The notes beneath the pieces were generated by a model, which was not told the DNA's origin, did no database searches, and worked only from the letters and a program-made list of their open reading frames with translations. Shown one piece after another: positions 7,708 through 15,354 of a DNA stretch of 64,000 bases. Every line of letters begins with the position of its first letter. Positions within the stretch are counted from its first letter, which is position 1. Source of the stretch: Proteobacteria bacterium SG_bin9 (GTDB lineage Bacteria; Pseudomonadota; Alphaproteobacteria; Rhizobiales; Xanthobacteraceae); contig LWDM01000079.1 in assembly GCA_002083525.1 (NCBI GenBank), positions 59,326 through 123,325 on the forward strand, in the 5' to 3' direction. Made by a program: the position numbers and the translations under genes.

Positions 7708-8232
7708 ATCTAGGGCCACCTTGACTTTTCCGTTTTCTATGACTATATTCCTATTTGTCCTGCCCCACGATGAGGGGCGTTCGCGATCGTCACGATGCGC
7801 GGGGCGGGATGCGGTGGACGCGTGCGTGCTGTCAGACGTGCAGCGAGTACGCGGACTGGCTGAAGTCGCGTTACCCCGAAGCCGTCGCCCGGCTTCGCAG
7901 CGGCGGATTACTCAGGCTCGCCCGCCGGGGGTTTCTCGCGTCATAGGCCGTTAACACCATCGCGTGCGGAACGCCGGATGTTTTTGGCGTGACCGTGGTG
8001 ACTACGCTCGTGTGCCAAAACTCATTTTTGCGCACGAGACTGCGGACGCGTCGAGCGTCCGGCGTTCCGCGCGCCCTCTCTTTCAAGGCGCGAATGAGGA
8101 ACACCTCAAGCGCGCGTGCGCTCGGGGCACAAATAGACTCCGGCGCCCCCGCGCCGCAAAGAACAGGGGTGATCTGGCATGTCTGGAGATAGCAATGGCG
8201 ATGGGAGGCAAAACCGTGCGTCAATTTCTGTC
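7708..8232. repeat. Non-coding block resembling a dispersed rhizobial intergenic repeat
   Basis: About 525 bp without a convincing gene. Short open frames exist on both strands but lack ribosome sites and protein-like composition. The segment from about 7760 (CCCCACGATGAGGGGCGTTC) to about 8085 reads like an intergenic repeat that I recall from Bradyrhizobium-type genomes. It contains an exact 13-nt inverted repeat, GCGGAACGCCGGA at 7966-7978 and its complement at 8058-8070, enclosing GGTGACTACGCTCGTGTGCC. Family membership is from memory and was not checked by search. Confidence 0.5.
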
Positions 8233-8321
8233 GTCATCACCGGGCTTGACCCGGTGATCCATCTTCAAAATTCGGACTTTAAAGAAAAAAGATGGATGGC
8301 CGGGTCAAGCCCGGCCATGAC
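8233..8321. repeat. Pair of inverted palindromic repeats (REPIN-like)
   Basis: Two 33-bp elements in inverted orientation, 8233-8265 and 8289-8321, separated by 23 AT-rich bases. Each is itself palindromic: the left is GTCATCACCGGGCTTGACCC continuing GGTGATCCATCTT, and the right is the complement with GGCC in place of two bases. Arms and spacer together can fold into a long hairpin. This may also act as a bidirectional terminator for the convergent flank of the TetR gene, which ends at 8329. Confidence 0.8.
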
Positions 8322-8328
8322 GAGGCAA

Positions 8329-8940
8329 TCAGGTCGCCTTCGCGCGCTTCCGGGCAGTCTTCTTCGCCGGCGCCTGGGCAATCGCCGCATCGCGTCCGAT
8401 GTCGAGGATCTGTTCCGAAAACTCGCCGCTGCCGGCGATGCGCGACATCAGCATGGTGCCCATCATGGTCGCGAGCGCGGCGATCGCCTGTTCGCGCGCG
8501 GCCTTCGGCGGGCCCGGCAGCTGCGCCGCGAGCGTGTCGATCATCCGCTCGAGCTGGCCGAGAAACATCTTGCGCGCCTTCGGCCCCTCGCGCGTCGCTT
8601 CAGATGCCAGCGTCGCCATGGTGCAGCCGTGGCCGGGATTATCGCGATGCGCCGGCGTGATGTAGTAATTGATCAGCGCCTCGAAGCGCTCGTCCGCGGG
8701 CGTGCGATCGACCACGTCCTTCCAACGCTCGCGCGAGCGATCCATCGCGTAGCTCAACGCCTCAATCATCAGCGCCTCGCGCGACTTGAAGTGCGCGTAG
8801 AAGCCGCCGTGCGTCAGCCCGGCTTCCTTCATCAGATCGGCGACGCCGATGCCCTGCGCACCCTTCTCGCGCAGCTGCACGGCGGCGTTCTTGACGATCC
8901 GCGCCCGCGTCTCGGCCTTGTGGTCTTTGGAATAGCGCAT
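8329..8940 (-). CDS. TetR/AcrR-family transcriptional regulator
   Basis: Repressor-type protein of 203 residues. The N-terminal helix-turn-helix spans about residues 10-58 (ARIVKNAAVQLREKGAQGIG, then VADLMKEAGLTHGGFYAHFKSRE, the classic recognition-helix wording). The ligand domain contains NPGHGCTMATLASEA, seen in one common TetR subfamily. The C-terminus is a Lys/Arg/Ala tail (PAKKTARKRAKAT). It is divergent from the enoyl-CoA hydratase gene and probably controls the fatty-acid-type genes on its right. Confidence 0.9.
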   Translation of the reverse strand: MRYSKDHKAETRARIVKNAAVQLREKGAQGIGVADLMKEAGLTHGGFYAHFKSREALMIEALSYAMDRSRERWKDVVDRTPADERFEALINYYITPAHRDNPGHGCTMATLASEATREGPKARKMFLGQLERMIDTLAAQLPGPPKAAREQAIAALATMMGTMLMSRIAGSGEFSEQILDIGRDAAIAQAPAKKTARKRAKAT

Positions 8941-8952
8941 GGTCGATCCATG

Positions 8953-8970
8953 ATATGATTGTGAGCATAT
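8953..8970. promoter_or_regulatory. Candidate TetR autoregulatory operator
   Basis: Imperfect 18-bp palindrome with outer arms ATATG and CATAT (8953-8957 and 8966-8970), lying 12 bp before the TetR start codon in the divergent gap toward the enoyl-CoA hydratase. Position and size fit a TetR operator; the half-sites are only partly symmetric. Confidence 0.35.
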
Positions 8971-9027
8971 GATAATGCATCCCGCGCCGAAAATGAAGGT
9001 TGCCTTTTCAGGGAAATCGCAGCGTCA

Positions 9028-9846
9028 ATGGGAACCGCGGGCGATCCCCGCGCCATCCGGACAATGCGAGACGAACTCATGGATATGTTGAACGACTATT
9101 GCGGCGTTGCGCAGGACGAGCGCGGACTGGTGCGGGTCACGATCTGCAACGCAGGCAAGCTCAACATTCTCGGCACGCCGGTGATCGAAGGCCTCACGGC
9201 CGGCCTGAAGCAGGTCGCGAAAGGCCCCGGCCGCGTGATGGTCATCGCCGGACAAAGCGAGCGCAGCATGATCGGCGGCGCCGATATCAAGGAAATGGCC
9301 ACACTCGATCAGACAGGCGCGGAAACCTTCATCTCCAAGCTGCGCGACCTGTGCAACGCCGTGCGCGCGGTGCCGTTTCCCACCATCGCCCGTATTCCGG
9401 GTTACAGCCTCGGCGGCGGCCTTGAATTCGCGGCCTGCTGCGATATCCGCATCGCCACGCAATCGGCGATGTTCGGCATGCCGGAGGTGAAAGTGGGAAT
9501 TCCGTCGGTGATCCAGGCGGCGCTGCTGCCGCGCCTGATCGGCTGGGGCCGCACCAACTGGCTCTTGCTCACCGGCGAGAATATCGACGCGCCAACCGCG
9601 CTCAACTGGGGATTGATCGACGAGATCGCGCCGGACGATCAGCTCGATGCGGCGGTGGAGAAGACGGCGGCCGCCATGCTCGCCTGCGGCGACAGGGCGT
9701 TGCGTGCGCAGAAGGCGCTGCTGCGCCACTGGGAAAATGTGCCGCTAGAGCAGGCGTTTAACGACAGCGTCAAGACCTTCGGCGAAGCGTTCCTCACCGG
9801 CGAACCGCAGCATCACATGGGCGCGTTCGTGAACCGGAAGCGGTAA
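9028..9846 (+). CDS. Enoyl-CoA hydratase/isomerase family protein
   Basis: Crotonase-superfamily protein of 272 residues. The oxyanion segments are SMIGGADIKEM near residue 81 and GYSLGGGLEFAACCDIR near 127. The position usually holding the catalytic Glu is in FGMPEVKVGIPSV near 150. Alternative starts at 9064 and 9079 are possible because the first residues are not conserved-looking and no start has a strong ribosome site. It is divergent from a TetR regulator and upstream of a thiolase, which suggests a beta-oxidation-like module. The exact reaction (hydratase, isomerase or other crotonase chemistry) is not determined. Confidence 0.85.
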   Translation: MGTAGDPRAIRTMRDELMDMLNDYCGVAQDERGLVRVTICNAGKLNILGTPVIEGLTAGLKQVAKGPGRVMVIAGQSERSMIGGADIKEMATLDQTGAETFISKLRDLCNAVRAVPFPTIARIPGYSLGGGLEFAACCDIRIATQSAMFGMPEVKVGIPSVIQAALLPRLIGWGRTNWLLLTGENIDAPTALNWGLIDEIAPDDQLDAAVEKTAAAMLACGDRALRAQKALLRHWENVPLEQAFNDSVKTFGEAFLTGEPQHHMGAFVNRKR

Positions 9847-9906
9847 TCGCCCCCTCCTGCCGGAAACGCGCACCTCATCCATCAAGAATGCATTGCAGTA
9901 TGACCC

Positions 9907-9935
9907 TTGAAATCGGACGCGGAGTTTAATATTAC
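9907..9935 (+). promoter_or_regulatory. Candidate sigma-70 promoter of the thiolase gene
   Basis: TTGAAA at 9907-9912, a 17-base spacer, then TATTAC at 9930-9935. The -10 element lies inside the perfect palindrome at 9929-9946, so a bound regulator would block it. Confidence 0.45.
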
Positions 9936-9946
9936 GAACGTAATAT
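9929..9946. promoter_or_regulatory. Perfect palindromic operator upstream of the thiolase
   Basis: ATATTACG-AA-CGTAATAT: 8-bp arms with a 2-base centre, 26 bp before the thiolase ATG in otherwise GC-rich sequence. This is the form of a TetR-family operator for fatty acid catabolism regulators. It may be the target of the TetR protein at 8329-8940, although that gene's own upstream dyad differs. Confidence 0.65.
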
Positions 9947-9971
9947 ATAACTCGAATCCGTGGAGACCACC

Positions 9972-11165
9972 ATGTCCCAACCCGATCCGGTTGTCATCGT
10001 ATCCGCCGTCCGCACGCCGCTCGGGCGGTTCCAGGGGGATCTCTCGCCGTTCAGCGCCCACGCGCTCGGCTCGCACGTCATCGGCGCAGCACTGGAGCGC
10101 GCGAAGCTTTCGCCCGAGCGTATCGACGAGGTGCTGATGGGCTGTGTGCTTCCGGCCGGCCAGGGTCAGGCCCCCGCCCGTCAGGCCGCGCGCGGCGCGA
10201 AACTTCCGGATGCGACCGGCGCCACCACCATCAACAAGGTTTGCGGCTCCGGCATGAAGGCCACCATGCTCGGCCATGACATCATCAATGCCGGCTCGGC
10301 GGAGATCGTCGTCACCGGCGGCATGGAGAGCATGACCAACGCGCCATACCTGCTCGAGAAAGCACGTAGCGGCTATCGCGTCGGACACGGTCGCATCATC
10401 GATCACATGATGATGGACGGTTTGGAAGACGCCTACGAGACCGGCCGCTCGATGGGCGATTTCGGCGAGGCGACGGCGGAAGCCTATCAATTCACCCGCG
10501 CAGATCAGGATGCCTATGCGGTCGAAACGCTGACGCGCGCCCGCAACGCGGTGTCGAGCGGTGCCTTCAAGGCGGAAATCGCGCCGATCAGCGTGCGTGA
10601 AAAAACCGGCGAGCGGAAAATCGAAAACGACGAGCATCCGCTGAAGGTCGCGCCGGAGAAAATTCCCTCGCTTAAGCCCGCGTTCCGTCCGAACGGCACG
10701 ATCACACCAGCCGCCTCTTCGGCCAATGCCGATGGCGCCGCGGCGCTGATCCTCACCAGACGTTCGATTGCCGAGCGCGAAGGCCTGCCGATCCTCGCCA
10801 CCATTCTCGGTCATTCGACCCATAGCCAGGAGCCGCAGTGGTTCACCACCGCGCCGATCCCGGCAATCCGCAAGCTGCTCGACAAGACCGGATGGAAAGT
10901 TGGCGACGTCGACCTGTTCGAGATCAACGAGGCGTTTGCGGTGGTGCCGATGGCGGCGCAGCGCGACCTCGGCATCGCGCGTGACAGGCTGAACGTCAAC
11001 GGCGGTGCCTGTGCGCTCGGTCATCCGATTGGCGCAACCGGCGCCCGGCTAATCGTAACGTTGCTGCATGCGCTGGAGAAACAAAATCTGCGCCGCGGCG
11101 TAGCTTCTCTCTGCATCGGCGGCGGCGAAGCGACGGCCATCGCTGTCGAACGCTCCGTCCACTAA
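9972..11165 (+). CDS. Acetyl-CoA acetyltransferase / thiolase
   Basis: Thiolase of 397 residues. ATG at 9972 follows GGAG by six bases; a GTG 12 bases earlier is less likely. The catalytic residues are all visible: Cys91 in NKVCGSGMKA, His351 in ALGHPIGATGARL and Cys381 in SLCIGGGEA. It catalyses Claisen condensation or cleavage of acetoacetyl-CoA or 3-ketoacyl-CoA in the cytoplasm. It could feed PHB and ketone-body metabolism (adc-bdhA lie 3 kb away) or act with the enoyl-CoA hydratase. It is followed after 24 bp by an MFS carrier. A palindromic operator overlaps its promoter. Confidence 0.93.
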   Translation: MSQPDPVVIVSAVRTPLGRFQGDLSPFSAHALGSHVIGAALERAKLSPERIDEVLMGCVLPAGQGQAPARQAARGAKLPDATGATTINKVCGSGMKATMLGHDIINAGSAEIVVTGGMESMTNAPYLLEKARSGYRVGHGRIIDHMMMDGLEDAYETGRSMGDFGEATAEAYQFTRADQDAYAVETLTRARNAVSSGAFKAEIAPISVREKTGERKIENDEHPLKVAPEKIPSLKPAFRPNGTITPAASSANADGAAALILTRRSIAEREGLPILATILGHSTHSQEPQWFTTAPIPAIRKLLDKTGWKVGDVDLFEINEAFAVVPMAAQRDLGIARDRLNVNGGACALGHPIGATGARLIVTLLHALEKQNLRRGVASLCIGGGEATAIAVERSVH

Positions 11166-11189
11166 CGTTTCGATCATTCAGGAGCCGTA

Positions 11190-12488
11190 ATGATCTCGGA
11201 TCGCCTTGCTGCCTCCTTCGCCCGTCGCGAGATTCATTACGGCTGGGTCGTCGCGGCCGTGACCTTTCTGACAATGCTGGTGAGCGCCGGCGCGATCGGC
11301 GCGCCCGGCGTCTTCATCCTGCCGCTGCAGAAAGAGTTCGGCTGGAGCACGGCGCAGATTTCCTCGGCGCTCGCCACACGCCTGCTGCTGTTCGGATTGA
11401 TGGCGCCGTTTGCGGCCGCGCTGCTCAATCGCTTCGGCGTGCGGCGGATGATGCTCGCCGCACTCGGCATCGTCACAGTGAGCCTTCTGCTGTCGACGAT
11501 GATGACGGAGTTCTGGCAGCTCTTTCTGTTATGGGGCGTCGCCATCGGCTTCGGCACCGGCCTCACCGCACTCGTACTCGGCGCGACAGTCGCGACCCGC
11601 TGGTTCAATCAGCGGCGCGGTCTCGTCGTCGGCATGCTGACGGCGGCGGCAGCCACCGGACAGCTTATCTTTCTCCCTCTTCTCTCGCAGATCACAGAAC
11701 GCATCGGCTGGCGTCCGGCGATCGTCGCCATGTGCGCGCTGATCGCGATCGCCGCGCTGCTCGCGGCCGCACTGATGCGCGATCGTCCATCCGACATCGG
11801 CCTGCGGCCCCTCGGCGATGACGGCTCGCAACCGATGCCACCGCCGGCTCCACCCGCGGGCTCGATCGTGATGCTGGCGCTGACGACGCTGCGCGACGCG
11901 GCGAAAACACGGACGTTTTGGATTTTGTTCATCACGTTCTTCATCTGCGGCGCCTCGACCAACGGTCTTGTGCAAATTCACCTGATCCCGATGTGCGCCG
12001 ATTTCGGTGTACCGCAGACGCAAGCCGCGGGGCTGCTCGCGGCGATGGGGTTGTTCGACATCATCGGCACCATCGGCTCCGGCTGGCTGTCCGATCGCTA
12101 CAACAATCGCTGGCTCTTGTTCTGGTACTACGGCCTGCGCGGGCTTTCGCTGCTGTTCCTGCCCTACAGCGATTTCACCTTCTACGGACTGTCGCTGTTC
12201 GCCGTGTTCTACGGCCTCGACTGGATCGCGACCGTGCCGCCGACCATCAAATTGACCGCGCAGCGGTTCGGACCCGAGCGCGCGGCCATCGTGTTCGGCT
12301 GGGTCTTCGCCGGTCATCAGCTCGGCGCAGGTTTCGCGGCCTACTTCGCTGGTGTCTCGCGGACGATGACGATGACGTATTTCTACGCCTTCTTCACCGC
12401 GGGCGCGCTGTGCATCATCGCTGCGGCTCTCATCCTGCTGGCCGGGCGCGAGAAGCCCCGGTCGGCTCTCGCAGCGGCACCGGCGTGA
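11190..12488 (+). CDS. MFS transporter (monocarboxylate/oxalate-formate antiporter-like)
   Basis: Integral membrane protein of 432 residues with about 12 hydrophobic segments and the usual central cytoplasmic loop (around residues 200-235, RDRPSDIGLRPLGDDG then a Pro-rich stretch). It starts with YGWVVAAVTFLTMLVSAGAI and the FGWSTAQISSALA segment common in monocarboxylate-type carriers. A CAGGAG ribosome site precedes it. Likely co-transcribed with the thiolase, it could import a carboxylate that is converted to a CoA ester. The substrate is unknown. Confidence 0.87.
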   Translation: MISDRLAASFARREIHYGWVVAAVTFLTMLVSAGAIGAPGVFILPLQKEFGWSTAQISSALATRLLLFGLMAPFAAALLNRFGVRRMMLAALGIVTVSLLLSTMMTEFWQLFLLWGVAIGFGTGLTALVLGATVATRWFNQRRGLVVGMLTAAAATGQLIFLPLLSQITERIGWRPAIVAMCALIAIAALLAAALMRDRPSDIGLRPLGDDGSQPMPPPAPPAGSIVMLALTTLRDAAKTRTFWILFITFFICGASTNGLVQIHLIPMCADFGVPQTQAAGLLAAMGLFDIIGTIGSGWLSDRYNNRWLLFWYYGLRGLSLLFLPYSDFTFYGLSLFAVFYGLDWIATVPPTIKLTAQRFGPERAAIVFGWVFAGHQLGAGFAAYFAGVSRTMTMTYFYAFFTAGALCIIAAALILLAGREKPRSALAAAPA

Positions 12489-12509
12489 CGGAACGGTCGG
12501 CGGCGAAGA

Positions 12510-13547
12510 TCACTTGATGATGCCAAGACGCCGCATCAGGAGATAAACGGCTGCGGATGCCGCGATGATCATGAGAACGGACCAGCCGAATCCGCTCTCG
12601 CCGTCGGTGAACGGCAGCCCCTTGACGTTCATACCGAACACGCCGGTCACGAATGTCGCAGGCAGCAGCAAGGCAGTGAGCACGGAGAGCGCATGCAGAT
12701 GCTTGTTGCTCTCCTCCTCCATCACCAGCTGAAGCTCTTCCTGCAGAAGACGGCTGCGCTCGCGCAACTCGACCACGTCGTGATCGAGCCCATCGAGACG
12801 CTGGGCGAGTTTTGCGGCGCGGATCCGCATCGCTTGCGGGATTTCGGCCGAGACCTTGTGTTCGAGGCGCTGAAATACCGCGCGTAGGCCCGATAACTGG
12901 CGATGCAGCCGCACGCAGGTTCGCCGCAGTCGTCCGAGTTTTTGCCGCGCCGCCTGATCGGCGGTCTCCCCGGTCATGTTTTCCTCGATCGTATCGATGT
13001 CGGTGGCGATGCGATCGACAGTCCGATCCATCGCTTCGGCGATGTGCTCGACGATCGTCTCGAGCAGTTCGCCGACATTGGCAATGCAGTGCCCCGATTC
13101 GAGCAGGCGCCGTGTCGCATCCGCCGCGCTGAGTGCGTGATAGCGGCCACTGACGAGCAGTCCTTCGGTCATCACAAAGTGCAGAAATCCGGTCTGATCG
13201 GAGTTACCGTCGACATCGCGAACGAGATCGGGAAGCACGCCGTAGACGCAATCGTCGCTCGCATGCAGCTGCTGGAAATTGTCGCTGGAAAGCAGTAGCC
13301 GCCTCGCCTGCGGCGGAAGGTGCACCGTTTCCAGCCAGCGGCAGGCGCGCTGATCGGCCAGATTGAAATGCAGCCAGAGGCGGCCGTCGTGACGCACGTC
13401 GAGGGGCTCGTCGATCGGCAGCACATCGGCACCGCCATCGTGATGCAGGCGGAACGCCCAGATCAGTCCGGGAATAGCCTCATGCGACGGCCAGGCGGCT
13501 GCAGTGCTCACCGGTTCACGAGCAAACGTCGACGCATCGGCTTCCAT
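12510..13547 (-). CDS. zntB: ZntB/CorA-family divalent cation transporter
   Basis: CorA-superfamily protein of 345 residues. ATG at 13547 follows a strong GGAGGTG and is preferred over two upstream ATGs. A large N-terminal cytoplasmic domain (ending in a long helix rich in Arg/Glu with ELRERSRLLQEELQLVMEEE) precedes two C-terminal transmembrane helices. The pore signature is GMNVKGLPF before the last helix WSVLMIIAASAAVYLLMRR. The GMN motif is conserved. The N-terminal wording (YGVLPDLVRD, LLVSGRYHALSA) matches ZntB-type zinc transporters better than CorA magnesium channels, which is a family judgement. Confidence 0.82.
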   Translation of the reverse strand: MEADASTFAREPVSTAAAWPSHEAIPGLIWAFRLHHDGGADVLPIDEPLDVRHDGRLWLHFNLADQRACRWLETVHLPPQARRLLLSSDNFQQLHASDDCVYGVLPDLVRDVDGNSDQTGFLHFVMTEGLLVSGRYHALSAADATRRLLESGHCIANVGELLETIVEHIAEAMDRTVDRIATDIDTIEENMTGETADQAARQKLGRLRRTCVRLHRQLSGLRAVFQRLEHKVSAEIPQAMRIRAAKLAQRLDGLDHDVVELRERSRLLQEELQLVMEEESNKHLHALSVLTALLLPATFVTGVFGMNVKGLPFTDGESGFGWSVLMIIAASAAVYLLMRRLGIIK

Positions 13548-13619
13548 GCCCACCTCCATTGTGATGCAATTCATCGCAGGCGAGCGAGATCGGGAAAATG
13601 AACGCGAGCTTTCGCCGCC

Positions 13620-14369
13620 TCAAACACTCTTGTTGTAATCGAACACCACGCGGCCATACGGCAACGTCAGGTCAGCCAGAAAATGATGGGCGCCGACGAC
13701 GCGACGAACCGGAAAATCGGCAACGGGCGCGTTTACATGCGGAACAAGGTGCAAACGGCCCGGCCCGATCCAGGAACCCTTGACGACGATGTCGGTAAGA
13801 TTGATGGCGACGAGCTGACAGACTTCCGCACGTCCGTCGACGCCGGGGATCAGCTTGAGATTGATCTGCGTCTTCGACAGCGTCGCGGTCGTCTTGACGC
13901 CGTTCCCGGCCATGCTCTCGTGTTTGTAGCCCATGGTTCCCATGGCCACGAGTTGCCCGCCATACTCCAGCGTTCCCGTGAGCGAGTCCTTGAAGACCTC
14001 GAGCTTCGGATGGGCGTACTTCTTCGGAAAGCCCCAGATCTCGCGGCCGGCCGCAATCGGCGGATCGTCGTCGAGATACATCTGCGAAACGAAGTTGACC
14101 TCTTCGCCATTCAACCGTGCCGGAATGACGAGCCCGGACTCGGTGTAGCTGCCGAAGCCGGAGCTGTCCGGCATGCGGATCCATTCGTAATGGACGATCG
14201 GCGTGTCGATCGGTTCGAGCGGTTCGGGTAGACCGTGCCGGATCAATTCCGGATCGCTTTCGTACGTGATGATCATGTACTCGCGATTGATGAAGCGATA
14301 CGGGCCGGCCGGGTAGCTCGGGCCGGCCGCCGGCATCGACGGCAGCTTGAGAACGTCTTCCTTGCGCAT
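13620..14369 (-). CDS. adc: Acetoacetate decarboxylase
   Basis: Enzyme of 249 residues converting acetoacetate to acetone and CO2 through a Schiff base. The start is taken at ATG 14369, ten bases after the bdhA stop; the longer frame would run into bdhA. The active-site region EIWGFPKKYAHPKLE near residues 110-125 contains the catalytic Lys116 within the conserved PKK. The segment ends DLTLPYGRVVFDYNKSV. It follows 3-hydroxybutyrate dehydrogenase in an operon, so it would drain acetoacetate made from stored PHB or ketone bodies. Confidence 0.92.
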   Translation of the reverse strand: MRKEDVLKLPSMPAAGPSYPAGPYRFINREYMIITYESDPELIRHGLPEPLEPIDTPIVHYEWIRMPDSSGFGSYTESGLVIPARLNGEEVNFVSQMYLDDDPPIAAGREIWGFPKKYAHPKLEVFKDSLTGTLEYGGQLVAMGTMGYKHESMAGNGVKTTATLSKTQINLKLIPGVDGRAEVCQLVAINLTDIVVKGSWIGPGRLHLVPHVNAPVADFPVRRVVGAHHFLADLTLPYGRVVFDYNKSV

Positions 14370-14379
14370 CGGATGTCTC

Positions 14380-15168
14380 TTAGTGGGCGGTCCAGCCGCC
14401 ATCGACGGGAATGGTGGTGCCGGTGATCGAACGTGCACCGTCGGAGCAGAGGAACACGACCACAGCGGTCAGCTCTTCGACGGTGATGAAACGCTTGGTC
14501 GGTTGCGCGGCGAGCAGCACGTCGCTCACGACCTGCTGTTCGGTGATGCCGCGCGCCTTCGCCGTTTCCGGAATTTGCTTCTCGACCAGCGGCGTCAATA
14601 CATAGCCGGGGCAAACGGCGTTGACCGTGATGCCATGCTCCGCAACTTCAAGTGCAGCTGTCTTCGTGAAACCCGCGATGCCGTGCTTGGCGGAGACATA
14701 GGCCGATTTGAATGGCGAAGCGACCAGCGCGTGCGCCGAAGCGATGTTAATCACGCGGCCCCAGTTCTTTTTCTTCATCTCGGGAATGGCGAGGCGCGTC
14801 GTGTGGAAGGCACTGCTGAGATTGATCGAGAGGATCGCGTCCCATTTTTCGATGGGAAATTCCTCGATCGGCGCAACATGCTGAATTCCGGCGTTATTGA
14901 CGAGAATGTCAGCGCCGCCAAATTCGGCATCCGAATAGGCGAGCATCTCGGCAATCTCGTCCGGCTTGGTCATGTTGGCGGGGCTGTACAGCACCTTACA
15001 ATTATGGCCGTCGGCAATGGTCTGGCGCAGATGCTCGATTTCATCCGCATCGCCGAAGCCGTTCAACATGACGTTGGCGCCCTGCTCGACGAGTCCGCGC
15101 GCGATGCCGAGTCCAATGCCGCTGGTTGAACCAGTCACAATCGCCGATTTTCCGCTGAGTGAAGTCAT
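14380..15168 (-). CDS. bdhA: 3-hydroxybutyrate dehydrogenase
   Basis: Short-chain dehydrogenase of 262 residues. ATG at 15168 follows AGGGG. The cofactor motif is VTGSTSGIGLGIARG at residues 11-25, NNAGIQHVAP at 91-100, and the catalytic Tyr157 and Lys161 are in SAYVSAKHG. The QVVSDVLLAAQPTKRF segment near the end is characteristic of BdhA, as is NAVCPGYVLTPLVEKQIP. It oxidises D-3-hydroxybutyrate to acetoacetate with NAD. It is co-transcribed with adc and divergent from a patatin-like lipase, consistent with a PHB-degradation role. Confidence 0.94.
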   Translation of the reverse strand: MTSLSGKSAIVTGSTSGIGLGIARGLVEQGANVMLNGFGDADEIEHLRQTIADGHNCKVLYSPANMTKPDEIAEMLAYSDAEFGGADILVNNAGIQHVAPIEEFPIEKWDAILSINLSSAFHTTRLAIPEMKKKNWGRVINIASAHALVASPFKSAYVSAKHGIAGFTKTAALEVAEHGITVNAVCPGYVLTPLVEKQIPETAKARGITEQQVVSDVLLAAQPTKRFITVEELTAVVVFLCSDGARSITGTTIPVDGGWTAH

Positions 15169-15354
15169 CGAATGCCCCTGCAGCAAGCCGCCGCGACAGC
15201 TACCCGCCGCCGGCGACTACAATGTGAGACATTTCCTGCAAGCAGATGACAGCGCGGGCGCGCGATGCATGTGGCCATGGCAAATTTGGCCAGGACCGTC
15301 ACACCGTCGTCACCGGACATACCGATGGTCGGCAGCGGCAGGAGGCATCAGAAC

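Noticed and set aside
7755..7946. Possible 63-residue protein with CQTCSEYADWL
   Set aside because: No ribosome site; the DNA looks like a dispersed intergenic repeat, so an open frame there is incidental.
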